Below, piece by piece: positions 1 to 10,402 of a stretch of 31,097 nt of DNA (position 1 is its first letter; the number at the start of each line of letters is the position of its first letter). This DNA comes from Balamuthia mandrillaris. Lineage: Eukaryota; Discosea; Longamoebia; Balamuthiidae. Both the position numbers and the translations under genes were made by a program. Under the pieces are notes generated by a model, which worked only from the letters and a program-made list of their open reading frames with translations, did no database searches and was not told the origin of the DNA. The stretch lies in the NCBI GenBank assembly GCA_031835245.1, contig JAVKOQ010000515.1, positions 1 through 31,097 on the forward strand. Direction: 5' to 3'.

Positions 1-1
1 A

Positions 2-730
2 ATCCTTCCTGGTAACGAAAACAAGTGCCCACTGTTGGGCAACAGATTCCAAATCCGCGCAGAGACGTACTACAGGGATGATAGAGGGAGAACTTCCGCT
101 GTACATAACAAGACGTTTTCGCCGGAGGAGAGGCGCCACTGCAAAGTGGACGTCATCAACATTGGCAAGGAAAAGCTGGAACCCAAGTACTATCAACACA
201 ATGAAGATCCATCTCTTTATGCGTCTGAAAAGACGAAACGGGGTCCTTTGAAGGCCAATTGGGTGGTCAGTAAACAAACTCTTCTTCTTCACTTTCTTTA
301 TTTTTTTTTTGTTTGTGTTTTTGTTTGTTTGAACTGAATGTTTTTGAAATAATAGTACACGACAAAACCGGTGATGTGTGCATACAAGCTATTATGTGTA
401 CGGTTCGACTATTGGGGACTGAAACACAAAGTTGAGGCTTTAACGCATCAGGTTTGTACATTTGTTCGTTCACTTTCTGTCTTACTGGTCCTTTTTAGTT
501 GGCATATGTTGTTGACTATCTTGTTTTCTCCAACAAAACAGATCTTTAGAACAGTGTATCTACAATCACACCAACAAGCGTTTTGTTGGTTGGACGAATG
601 GGTCGACATGACGGAGGAACAAATCGAACAACTCGAAAAAGAAACGATAGAAGAACTCAACAACAAATTTCAGCAGCAAAAACATTCTGCTAGCAGTACT
701 GGCGTAATTCACCAAAAAGCAAATCTTTGA
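2..730 (+). CDS. Phosphatidylinositol transfer protein (class I PITP), 3' part
   Basis: Partial gene cut by the left window edge. Exons are about 2-265, 356-451 and 542-730 (TGA 728-730), all in one frame with phase-0 introns. The translation matches the C-terminal half of class I PITPs (usual length about 270 aa): a strand ending FQIRAETYY, then EKTKRGPLKANW, KPVMCAYKLLCVRFDYWGL, and the C-terminal helix FCWLDEWVDMTEEQIEQLEKE. These proteins carry PI or PC between membranes and feed PI kinases. The region is the lid and C-terminal helix that closes the lipid cavity and contacts membranes. The exact reading near position 1-50 is uncertain, because an intron boundary could lie there. PITPs of this class occur in animals, Dictyostelium and oomycetes but not in budding yeast, which helps place the organism. 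The reading of exons 2 and 3 is very secure. Confidence 0.93.
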
Positions 731-808
731 TACTGAGTGCATTCCTCCACTGAATTGACTGAGAGAGAGAAGAGAGAGAGAGACACACACACAGAAAAGA
801 GAAGAAGC

Positions 809-813
809 AAAAA
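809..813 (-). terminator. Pol III T-run terminator of the 5S gene
   Basis: Five A on the plus strand give TTTTT directly after the 3' end of the 5S rRNA on the minus strand, the usual RNA polymerase III stop signal. Confidence 0.75.
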
Positions 814-931
814 GGATACAGCACGATGGATTCCCGGGTGGTCACCCACCCCAGTACTAACATCGCCTGGCGGAGCTTAACTTCGCTGATCGGACGGGAA
901 GCGGTGCTTTCTCCGCAGTATGGCCGTATCC
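814..931 (-). rRNA. 5S ribosomal RNA
   Basis: The reverse complement reads as a complete eukaryotic 5S rRNA of about 118 nt. It has the 5' start GGATACGGCCATAC, the loop region GATCAGCGAAGTTAAGC, the conserved GTTAGTACTGGGGTGGGTGA, and the 3' end GTGCTGTATCC. The first nine bases pair with the last nine to close helix I. A run of five T on the transcribed strand (positions 809-813) follows the 3' end immediately, as expected for an RNA polymerase III terminator. The internal promoter region (A box, intermediate element, C box) lies inside the gene. It is a single copy here, head-to-head with APC7 and tail-to-tail with the PITP gene. Confidence 0.95.
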
Positions 932-1144
932 GACTTTCATCCCCGCTTCATGCACAAAAACAAACAAAAAACCACAACACAACAACACACACAAAAAAAA
1001 CCAAACACAACCAAAAAAACAAAAAAAAAAACCCAACAAAGATCAACCCTAACCTTAACATGAAATTTCCCTTCCCGCCAAAAAAAAAAAGAACCCCAAA
1101 ACCAAAGCAGGCGTTTGCAAGGCAGAGGCGGAAAGGCCGGCAAG

Positions 1145-3707
1145 ATGGATTTGTTGTTGCTGCAGCTGAAGGACCTCAACGAGAAAGGCCTATTTAGGTC
1201 CGCTGAGCTATTGGTTCGTTTTGGTTTTTTGTTCTAGTCCAAACACAAGTGATCGTTCATCCTTGAATAACGTGCAAAAAAAAGGGCAATTTTTTGATCT
1301 CGGACGGCTCGGCATCCAGTTTGGCTGAAACACACGTTTTCTTTGGGGACACACTGATGGGAAAGAAAGAGTTTGTTCGTGCCATGGTTTGTATTTTTTT
1401 TGAAGCGGAGAAGACACATTTAAAAAAATTGCCAACAATCCGTTCGTTGTTTTTTTATACCTACAGAGACACTATAGGCTCGCTCTGCAAAAGAAAGCCA
1501 TCTCTTGCAAGGCTAGCAGCATCACGTGGAAGATGGCGCAATGCTTGTTGCACTTGAAAGAGGAAAGGGCCGCATTGAAAACGGTATCTTGTTCTTCTCC
1601 TTCTACTCCTTCTACTTCCTCAGCTCTGTCCCTCTTCTGTCCTATTTTCTTGTTTCACTTTTCTCATTCATTTCATTACTTTACAACTCCCATAAAGTTG
1701 GAAGGAATTCCTGAACAGCAACGCACTCTTGAAATGAACATGTGCATGGCTTCTCTCTGTCGCAAGTTAGGTTTCATTGGGTGCGCCATACAGCTCTATA
1801 ATTGTAACTCTTCTTCGCATTACTGACGCGTACATTCTTTTTTTGTCTCATCAACACACAGGGCAGCCAAGGCCAAATATGTACTTGCATTACAGTTAGT
1901 TCATAACCTCCTCTCTCTCCTCGCCTCCTCTCCCTCCTCTCCTCTCCCCCCCCTCTCTCTCCTCCCCTCCCCTCCCCCTCTCCTTCTCTCTCCTCGCTCT
2001 CCTCTCGCTCTCCTCTCGCTCTCCTCTCGCTCTCCTCTCCTCCGAAAAAAAAGGACGCTTTCAATACTGATGATGCCTTTCAGACAAAATCCGTATGCTT
2101 TGGAAGCATTGACGGCCTTAATGGAACTCGGCGTTAAATGGGTAGAGCTTCAAGCGTTATACCAACATTCTCCGAACGACATGAAATGGCTGCAACCATT
2201 TGCTTTGTCTCTTGAGTCTTTGGCTGAACACAGCTATCAACGTACGTTCTCTCTTCTCTTGCTCGCATAAGAAGACGAACAAGAACAAGAAGCAAGAAGA
2301 AGACAAGAAAATACCGTGTGTTGAGTGATGCTTGCGTTATCTCTGCAGAAGCTATTGAGTCTTTCACAAAACTAGAGAAGAAGTATCCCAAAAATCTATT
2401 TTTGTTGAACAACATCGCCACGTGCCACGTTCACCTCACAGATGCAGAAAAAGCGCTGCAAACATTCAGCAAGGTTTTTTTTTGTTTTCCCTTCGTGTTG
2501 TTCCCGTTCTCATGCACCAATACAGATTCGTAAAGTGGATAACTTGTATATGGAATCAATGGATCTTTATGCTAGCATTATGAAGAGCAAAGGAAAGATG
2601 GTGGAACTCAATAAACTATCACAAGATATGGTTAAGATCGACGCACGACGTCCCGAGACCCTGACAACTATAGCCATCTACGTGGACTCGAAGGGACAAA
2701 AGAGCAAGGCGTTGGAATTGGCCAACAAGGCGTTGATGAGATCCAACAATTCTCATTTGATGGCCCTTTTGTTGAAAGGCAATTTGTTGTTGAGCTGTGG
2801 AGCTCCAGAGGAAGCTGCTGCCGCTTATCGTGGAGCATACATGCAAAGGAAGGACTTATCTATTTTACAAGGTTCATCCTCCTTCCTCTTTGTGCGGCTT
2901 GTTCCTTTTTTAAAACATCTTTCTCTTAAACAAACAAAAGGTTTAGTAAGAGCTTATCTCACCATCCCGAAGTATCAAGAAGCCTTGATGGTTGCAAAAG
3001 AGGCGTACAAGCTAATGCCAGAAGATCCCAAAGCATTAACGTTGTATGGACTTGTCCTCTCTCACATCCCACAAGGCAGAGAGATGGCACGAAAAGCTTT
3101 GGACAAGGCTCTTCAACGCGATCCTCACTCTGTGGATGCTGTCCTAGCTTTGGTTCAACTCAATGCTTTGGAGCAAAAACATGAAGATGCCGTTAAACTG
3201 TATTACTCCCTCTCTCCTCTCTCCCCTCTCCCTCCCTTTCTCTCTCTGCTCTTTTCAGATAACAAGATTGACGTCAACACATTTTTACACACCAAAAAAA
3301 AAAAGACTTGAAGCGCGGTTGGAAGAAGATAGCAATGAAATGTTACATACGCGGTTAGCTGACTTATACACAATGTTGGAAAGATACGATGACGCAATGG
3401 ATCAATACCAGAAAGCGTTGCTGTTGAATCCGCTTTGCGAACCTGCAAAGATAGGTTCCGAACGTTTGGAAAAGCTCATGAGAGGAATTGACCCTGACGA
3501 GGAGGAAGAGGAAGAGGCTGATGTGGAAGAAGGCACTTTTGTTGAAGATGGAGAAGAAGAGGTACACTCTTTCTCCTTTCTTCTTCTTTCTTTCTTGTCG
3601 TTTCATTCTTGCTCTCTCTCTCTCTCTCTCTCTCTCTTTCCGTTGACAAAGTTTCTAACATCTGTCACAAATAGTATTTTGAGGAAGGAGAAGGAATGGG
3701 TGGATAA
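1145..3707 (+). CDS. ANAPC7: Anaphase-promoting complex subunit 7 (TPR protein)
   Basis: Eleven exons: 1145-1213, 1285-1386, 1467-1583, 1698-1770, 1867-1894, 2084-2241, 2349-2473, 2526-2871, 2941-3199, 3306-3561, 3675-3707. They give 521 aa, near the 565 aa of human APC7. The protein is a solenoid of tetratricopeptide repeats. Recognisable stretches are AETHVFFGDTLMGKKEF, RHYRLALQKKAIS, KAKYVLALQQNPYALEALTA, ALLLKGNLLLSCGAPEEA and the best match, RLADLYTMLERYDDAMDQYQ, followed by an acidic tail as in animals. APC7 sits in the TPR arc of the nuclear APC/C ubiquitin ligase, which degrades cyclins and securin. Budding yeast lacks it. The joints at exons 1/2 and 5/6 were chosen by frame and similarity and are the least certain. 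Two acceptors (before 1285 and 3306) are A-runs ending in AG. A 28-nt exon 5 is unusually small. Confidence 0.93.
1908..2042 (+). repeat. CT/CCT-rich tract in APC7 intron 5
   Basis: About 135 nt of almost pure pyrimidine made of irregular CTCTC, CTCC and TCTCGC units. It fills most of the intron between 1895 and 2083 and ends near the acceptor CCTTTCAG. Confidence 0.85.
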
Positions 3708-3794
3708 CTGACAAAAAAAATAACACAAACAAAACGTTTCTTAATGCAATGTACAATCCCAAACAGCACCTTTTTTTTATCGTCGAACATCTTT

Positions 3795-4495
3795 TCAGTA
3801 AAAGGAATAGGCACCCAGTTGAGCAGATGGCCGCTTGTTTATAGCATCGTCCAAGTCTTGAACCCAATATTTCTTTTGTGCTCTGCTCCCCGCAAAGAAG
3901 ATAAAGTTTCGTTGTGGCGCATATAACCGAAACTCCACTTTATTCAAAGTCATTAGAAGAGGAGAAAGAACATAGAGAAGGAGAGACAACAACAAAAGGC
4001 AACACGAGAATAAGAGAAAGAGAGAAACGTACGTTCAGGAAACTCTACGTCACTGCTGTCGTTAACCTCTTCGACTTGGATGTCGGAGCCAAGGTGGACG
4101 TAATATCGAGGCACAAAGCTCGTGCCTCGTTTGTTTGTAACCAAAAGCACATCCGTGAATAAGAAGAGGTAACGCTTCTTCCGCTTTTTTTGTTTTATCG
4201 AATATTCCAGTACCATTCCTTCGCTGTAGGAGGAAGAAGACCATTGTTAACGAACCAAACAACAAAGAATAGTTTTGTTTGAATACCGTATGTAACTTCG
4301 TTCTGGATTAGCCAATAGCTCCTTTAAACCCCACAAAATACCGAAGTCAGTTGTTTAGAGGCAGAGGGGAGAGAGAAGAAAGAGACATATTACTTTAGGC
4401 TTTGGAGCAAGACGCGAATACACCCGAAGAACGGAAGGTGAACGCGTTCTGTCCTCGCTCCGCAGATCTCCAACCGAAAAACTGCGATACTCCAT
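3795..4495 (-). CDS. Small PH-domain protein
   Basis: Four exons on the minus strand: 4495-4394, 4321-4287, 4223-4033, 3937-3795 (TGA at 3797-3795). They give 156 aa. The start of the domain reads ELLANPERSYIREG, then strands MVLEYSIKQ and RYLFLFTDVLLVTNK, a middle part RYYVHLGSDIQVEEV, and the final strand-helix FRLYAPQRNFIFFAG plus KKYWVQDLDDAI. This is a complete pleckstrin-homology domain of the type found behind RhoGEF DH domains, including the conserved Trp in the C-terminal helix, but no DH domain precedes it. PH domains of this class bind phosphoinositides or partner proteins at membranes. The ATG at 4495 is the first in frame, but more exons upstream cannot be excluded. It is convergent with APC7 (stops 88 bp apart). 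The phases 0/2/1 fit exactly, so the gene structure looks real. Confidence 0.82.
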
Positions 4496-4541
4496 CACTC
4501 TCGGGGAAACTTGGTTGCCTTCTTCTTCTTCGCTGCCTTTT

Positions 4542-4705
4542 CAACGTAACCCACAAGCAAAATCGATTTTAATATGGTTAATTTCGGACACAAAGGTGAG
4601 AGGGAGAGCGTGACCGAGAGAGGAGAGAGTGTAACGGTCGTTATAGAAATAAGGTAGTAGTTTAATTAACCATATTAAAATCGATTTTGCTTGTGGATTA
4701 CGTTG
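4542..4705. repeat. Long inverted repeat (foldback), 42-bp arms
   Basis: Left arm 4542-4583 and right arm 4664-4705 are reverse complements with 41 of 42 bases matching (core AAAATCGATTTTAATATGG), separated by an 80-nt spacer. The 14-mer GGAAACTTGGTTGC occurs as a direct repeat at 4505-4518 and 4706-4719. It abuts the right arm but lies 23 nt from the left one. The shape recalls a small non-autonomous DNA foldback element or MITE with an imperfect target duplication. A regulatory hairpin is the alternative. No protein is encoded in it. Confidence 0.8.
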
Positions 4706-4866
4706 GGAAACTTGGTTGCAACGGATGCACCCCTGACAACGCAGATAAACATGGCTCCGGTTCGTAGCCAAACTTTGGCTGGTTCTCCGCGGGGATGTAG
4801 TTACTAAAAATACCAAACAGTTAATTGCTACCGCTACAGCCGTACACGGCGGTTTATAAACACGCA

Positions 4867-4870
<4 letters not shown>

Positions 4871-4907
<37 letters not shown>
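4871..4907. repeat. (CT)n microsatellite
   Basis: An uninterrupted CT dinucleotide run of about 18 units lies in the leader region upstream of the gene at 5103. Confidence 0.9.
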
Positions 4908-4910
<3 letters not shown>

Positions 4911-5102
4911 CTCTCACTCTCTCGCACCCACCCAATCGCACTTTCCTCTTTGCACGCATTCTTCTCCTCGCCTCCTCCCTGCCCACCGGTTGCATTCCCA
5001 GTTACAATATTTTCAATTATCGAAACAGTTATCGAAAATAAGAATTGATTTGAATAGAAAGAATAAGAAGAAGCAGAAGAGGAGAGCGAGAGAGAGAGAG
5101 AG

Positions 5103-5705
5103 ATGAGTTTGAGTTGTGTCCCTCCTCGCGCAGCGGCGCGGCGGCATGCCGCTCTATTCGTGCCACAGGCTTTCTCCTCGGTTCGTTCTCGTTCAAACTA
5201 TGGTGCCTCCCTCTTCTCCTCCGCAAAACCCCTCGAAGACGTCCATCTACGAAAACAACAACCGAAAGACGACGAGGAAAATGCAGAGGAGGATAGGCTT
5301 GAAGAAGAGGACGAAGAAGATGAGGAAGAAGAAGAAGGACAACGAACGCACAAATCGCAAAGAGAAGAAAGGGATGCGCCGTTCCAACTGACACGCAAAG
5401 GGTCCAACCTCTACACCTTCAACGACAAATACGACGCAGCCTCTGCCGCGCACAAAGCCATTCGAAAGGTGCAGGAAGAGCACAGGAGCCTCCGCGGAGA
5501 GAAAGACGCCCATGCCTCCATGTCTCGCCTTACCGACGCCCAGATGTACAAAGTCAATAAGCTGGACCAAGACCTGGAGAAGCAGGCCAAGGCCTTTGAA
5601 CAAAGGAAGAAAGCGGAGGAGGAGAGAAGACGGAGAGAGAAGGAACGAGAGGAAGAGGAACGACAGAAGAAAAAGAAGAGCCTGTTCTGGCGGTGGTTCA
5701 CATAA
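5103..5705 (+). CDS. Unknown coiled-coil protein, possible mitochondrial presequence
   Basis: Single exon of 200 aa ending TAA 5703-5705. The function is not recognised. The N-terminus (residues 1-42) is rich in Arg, Ala and Ser, has no acidic residues, and reads like a mitochondrial targeting peptide (e.g. RAAARRHAALFVPQAFSSVR). Residues 44-80 form a strongly acidic stretch (DEEDEEEEE). Residues 105-190 are a charged, heptad-like helix (DQDLEKQAKAFEQRKKAEEE), and the chain ends in a basic, aromatic KKKKSLFWRWFT. The ATG at 5103 follows a GA-rich leader. Stop to stop, the convergent RTCA gene is 31 bp away. A possible AATAAA-like signal (GAAATAAAA) lies at about 5717. Other frames over this stretch are also open because of its A/G-rich composition, so the frame choice rests on the targeting-like N-terminus and its length. 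Confidence 0.65.
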   Translation: MSLSCVPPRAAARRHAALFVPQAFSSVRSRSNYGASLFSSAKPLEDVHLRKQQPKDDEENAEEDRLEEEDEEDEEEEEGQRTHKSQREERDAPFQLTRKGSNLYTFNDKYDAASAAHKAIRKVQEEHRSLRGEKDAHASMSRLTDAQMYKVNKLDQDLEKQAKAFEQRKKAEEERRRREKEREEEERQKKKKSLFWRWFT

Positions 5706-5735
5706 ACACTTTTGAAGAAATAAAACCGGTAATGG

Positions 5736-8135
<2,400 letters not shown>

Positions 8136-8298
8136 GGTTTTGATAAAGAAGAACCAGAGCAGCGGTTACGCTTCTCTCCCTCACTCGCTCCCACTCTCAC
8201 TCTTACTCTTCTTCCTGCTTTGTGTTTCTCTTTCTTTTTTTCTTTCTTTTATTTGTAGCCAAGGCGTGCTCCTTCTCCTTCAGCGAATCCCAAAGCAT

Positions 8299-9765
8299 TC
8301 ACGCAGGAGGAGAAGCAGAAAGATAAGAGGAAGAGGAAGAAGAGGACAAACAAGAAGGAACAGGCTGAGAGTTGATGGCTTTTCCAAAGGCATGCTCGCA
8401 GTGGTACTCCCCACCGAAAGGAAACCAGCCAGGCCCCCCACGGACCACCACCCCATCGAAGACAAGCCCCTGCATGGGGTTGGTGGAGTTGCCCAGGATG
8501 ACCCCCGGCGAAAGCCATGGGTCCTGGATGGTGACCCTGCGCAGGGTTATGTTGTGGAAGTCCACGCAACCCTGGGTGGGGCAATGGGGAGAGAGCGGGT
8601 AGGCCAGGGCGCACTTGCGGTCGAGCTCGCTCCCCGGCTGGTGCTGCTGCTGGGGGCCTATCCAGATGGCCCACCAACGTGGTTGAAGGATGTGGACGTC
8701 CTCGTAGAGGATGTCTTGGATGATGCCTCGCTTCTGGGGACGGTCTCCTGGGTCGGAGCAAGTGGGGTTGCTCTTGATGTAGATGCCTTTGCCGGTTTGA
8801 GGCATGGAGATGTTGCGGAAGGTGATGTTGCGGATGCAGTTGACGTGCTCGTGGGGAGGGACGGAGCCGATGGAGGCTCCAAAGCCCGTCATCACCATGT
8901 TCTCTATCACCATGTTCTGTGAGCAGGAGGAAAGGGGGGAGCGGCCGTTGGAGGGCTTGACGGCCACAGAGTCATCATCATTCATGATGAAGCAGTCGTG
9001 GATCCAATAGTCAGTGCCAGAAGGGTCGATGCCATCCGTGTTGAGGTCCTCCGGCTCCAAGCCCATGGAAGAAGCTCCCTGGAGAGCTCTTCCTCCCCTC
9101 AATTGCCTCATCCTGTCCTTGAACATTTGTTGGATGCTGCGCTCCACCATGACGTTGACGTAGCGAACTTCCACTCTTGCGTTGTGCTCCAGCACCAAGT
9201 GCCAAAAGGGGGCGTTGGTCATGTTGAAACGTTCCAGGAGGAGGTCCGTCGATTCTGTTATCACGAAGAGCTTCGGTCGGGTATAAGCCAGCTGGTTGAG
9301 GATGGTCTTGTCCCACCAGATAGCTCCTTGTCCGTCGATGTTGGCCTTGCCGGAGAGCGACGTGACCGTCAGGAAGGAGCAGTTGCTGAGCTGGATGAGA
9401 GGGAGGTAGGCCCGTTTGGCATGGGGCCAAGCCTCGATGTCCGGCAGGGCAGTCAGCACGCCTTCCATCTGTAGCGTGACGTTGGTCAGGGAGCTGCCCT
9501 GGATGCCGCCCAACACGAAAAAGTTGCCGTCGGGCAGCAGAACGGTGTCGCCATTCGTAGCGTTGGCAAAGGCCGAGGATATTGCGGCCGTGTTGCGTGC
9601 GGCGGCCTCTTTGGAGTCGGCCACCGCCCCAAAGTCGACAATGTCCAGCACCCTGGCCAGCACCACCAGGGGACCCTGCAACAATAAAAGCTGGCACAAG
9701 AGACACAGCACCAACCACGAATAAAGCGGGCAGCGAGGCGGCCGGCGTTGTCGGTTGTAGGCCAT
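8299..9765 (-). CDS. Secreted glycoside hydrolase family 28 (polygalacturonase-like)
   Basis: Intronless, 488 aa. Residues 13-37 are a hydrophobic signal peptide (WLVLCLLCQLLLLQG), so the protein should be secreted. The GH28 beta-helix begins VLDIVDFGAVADSKE, and the catalytic region carries NTDGIDPSGTDYWIHDC and NDDDSVAVK, keeping the three aspartates that act in pectin hydrolysis. The usual GHG and RIK motifs are altered to GFGASIGS and GIYIKS, so the His and Arg normally in the active site are missing. Activity may be exo-type, different, or lost. At least eight N-glycosylation sequons (e.g. NVT, NMT, NIT, NIS, NST) fit a secreted protein. The tail is serine-rich. The gene is clearly more GC-rich than its neighbours and lacks introns, which suggests acquisition by transfer or retroposition. 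It is tandem with RTCA (163 bp upstream of its ATG) and divergent from the Sec14-kinase gene. Confidence 0.9.
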   Translation of the reverse strand: MAYNRQRRPPRCPLYSWLVLCLLCQLLLLQGPLVVLARVLDIVDFGAVADSKEAAARNTAAISSAFANATNGDTVLLPDGNFFVLGGIQGSSLTNVTLQMEGVLTALPDIEAWPHAKRAYLPLIQLSNCSFLTVTSLSGKANIDGQGAIWWDKTILNQLAYTRPKLFVITESTDLLLERFNMTNAPFWHLVLEHNARVEVRYVNVMVERSIQQMFKDRMRQLRGGRALQGASSMGLEPEDLNTDGIDPSGTDYWIHDCFIMNDDDSVAVKPSNGRSPLSSCSQNMVIENMVMTGFGASIGSVPPHEHVNCIRNITFRNISMPQTGKGIYIKSNPTCSDPGDRPQKRGIIQDILYEDVHILQPRWWAIWIGPQQQHQPGSELDRKCALAYPLSPHCPTQGCVDFHNITLRRVTIQDPWLSPGVILGNSTNPMQGLVFDGVVVRGGPGWFPFGGEYHCEHAFGKAINSQPVPSCLSSSSSSSYLSASPPA

Positions 9766-10174
9766 TATCGTGTTTTTTTGTTGTGTGTGTGTGTGAAGGT
9801 TTGTTCGTGGCTCCCAGAAAAGAAATAGTGGTCTCAGCTATGCTGCGGGACTCTTCATGTGTAGTTGGGCAAAGCAGCTTTGGGGGAGGGGGAAATGCCA
9901 GCCGGGCGCGTGCGCAACAAACACAAACAGTGCTGTTGCTTTGGCTATCCTCTCTCTCTCTCCCCCTTCCCAGCCGGCTATTTCATTCTTTTGTGGGCCT
10001 ATCCTGCGATAATTAATAATATATCTATATTTGGATAAATACGTCGAAAATATTTAAATATTCGCGCCGATTATTTTGATTCATTAATTGAGGACATATA
10101 TGATGAAGCCAGATAGATGGGGCCTCCTTGTTGTTGTTGAGGCGGGTCAAGAATACGAACGAACTAGCAATAAA
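9766..10174. promoter_or_regulatory. Divergent promoter between GH28 and Sec14-kinase genes
   Basis: A 409-bp gap between two starts. The right half (about 10010-10095) is strikingly AT-rich and includes the perfect 14-bp palindrome AATATTTAAATATT at 10049-10062, followed at once by TTCGCGCC (10061-10068), which resembles an E2F/DP site. An in-frame upstream ATG pair at 10100/10103 could extend the kinase protein by 25 residues. The left part is GT- and CT-rich with no recognised element. Confidence 0.5.
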
Positions 10175-10355
10175 ATGGAGGAAAGGAAGAACTCCCGCTC
10201 ACGCATCGATAGCACCACCGTTGAGGCCAAAGCGCAGTACACAAAGCTGCTGGAGCTACAGCGAAGCCTGCAAGATTGTCCTGAGTACCACCAGCTCTTT
10301 TTGTCGCAAGTATAATGAACACCGCTGTTTTTGTTCTTTTATTTATTGCCCTTGC

Positions 10356-10402
<47 letters not shown>

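Larger units (their letters stand above)
4496..5102. other. Divergent promoter region with foldback and CT tract
   Basis: This gap separates the PH-domain gene (minus) from the coiled-coil gene (plus). It contains the inverted repeat described separately, a pure CT run at about 4871-4907, and a GA-rich leader up to the ATG at 5103. No RNA gene was recognised. A reading on the minus strand from about 4557 to 4497 spells a short lysine-rich tail that ends in TGA, but has no gene around it. Confidence 0.6.

Noticed and set aside
1040-1062. CCCTAACCTTAAC, resembling a telomere repeat (another at about 29240)
   Set aside because: Only one or two imperfect units, not tandem.
4497-4560. Lysine-rich peptide tail on the minus strand, like a ribosomal protein end
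   Set aside because: No upstream exon fits and it overlaps the direct-repeat and foldback region.
4541-4927. 128-codon minus-strand frame over the CT tract and foldback
   Set aside because: Mostly translated GA repeat and inverted repeat, with no domain or splice support.
8249-8761. Arg/Pro-rich frame and other long frames opposite or shifted within the GH28 gene
   Set aside because: They arise from the high GC content of that gene; only the 488-aa frame has a signal peptide and family motifs.
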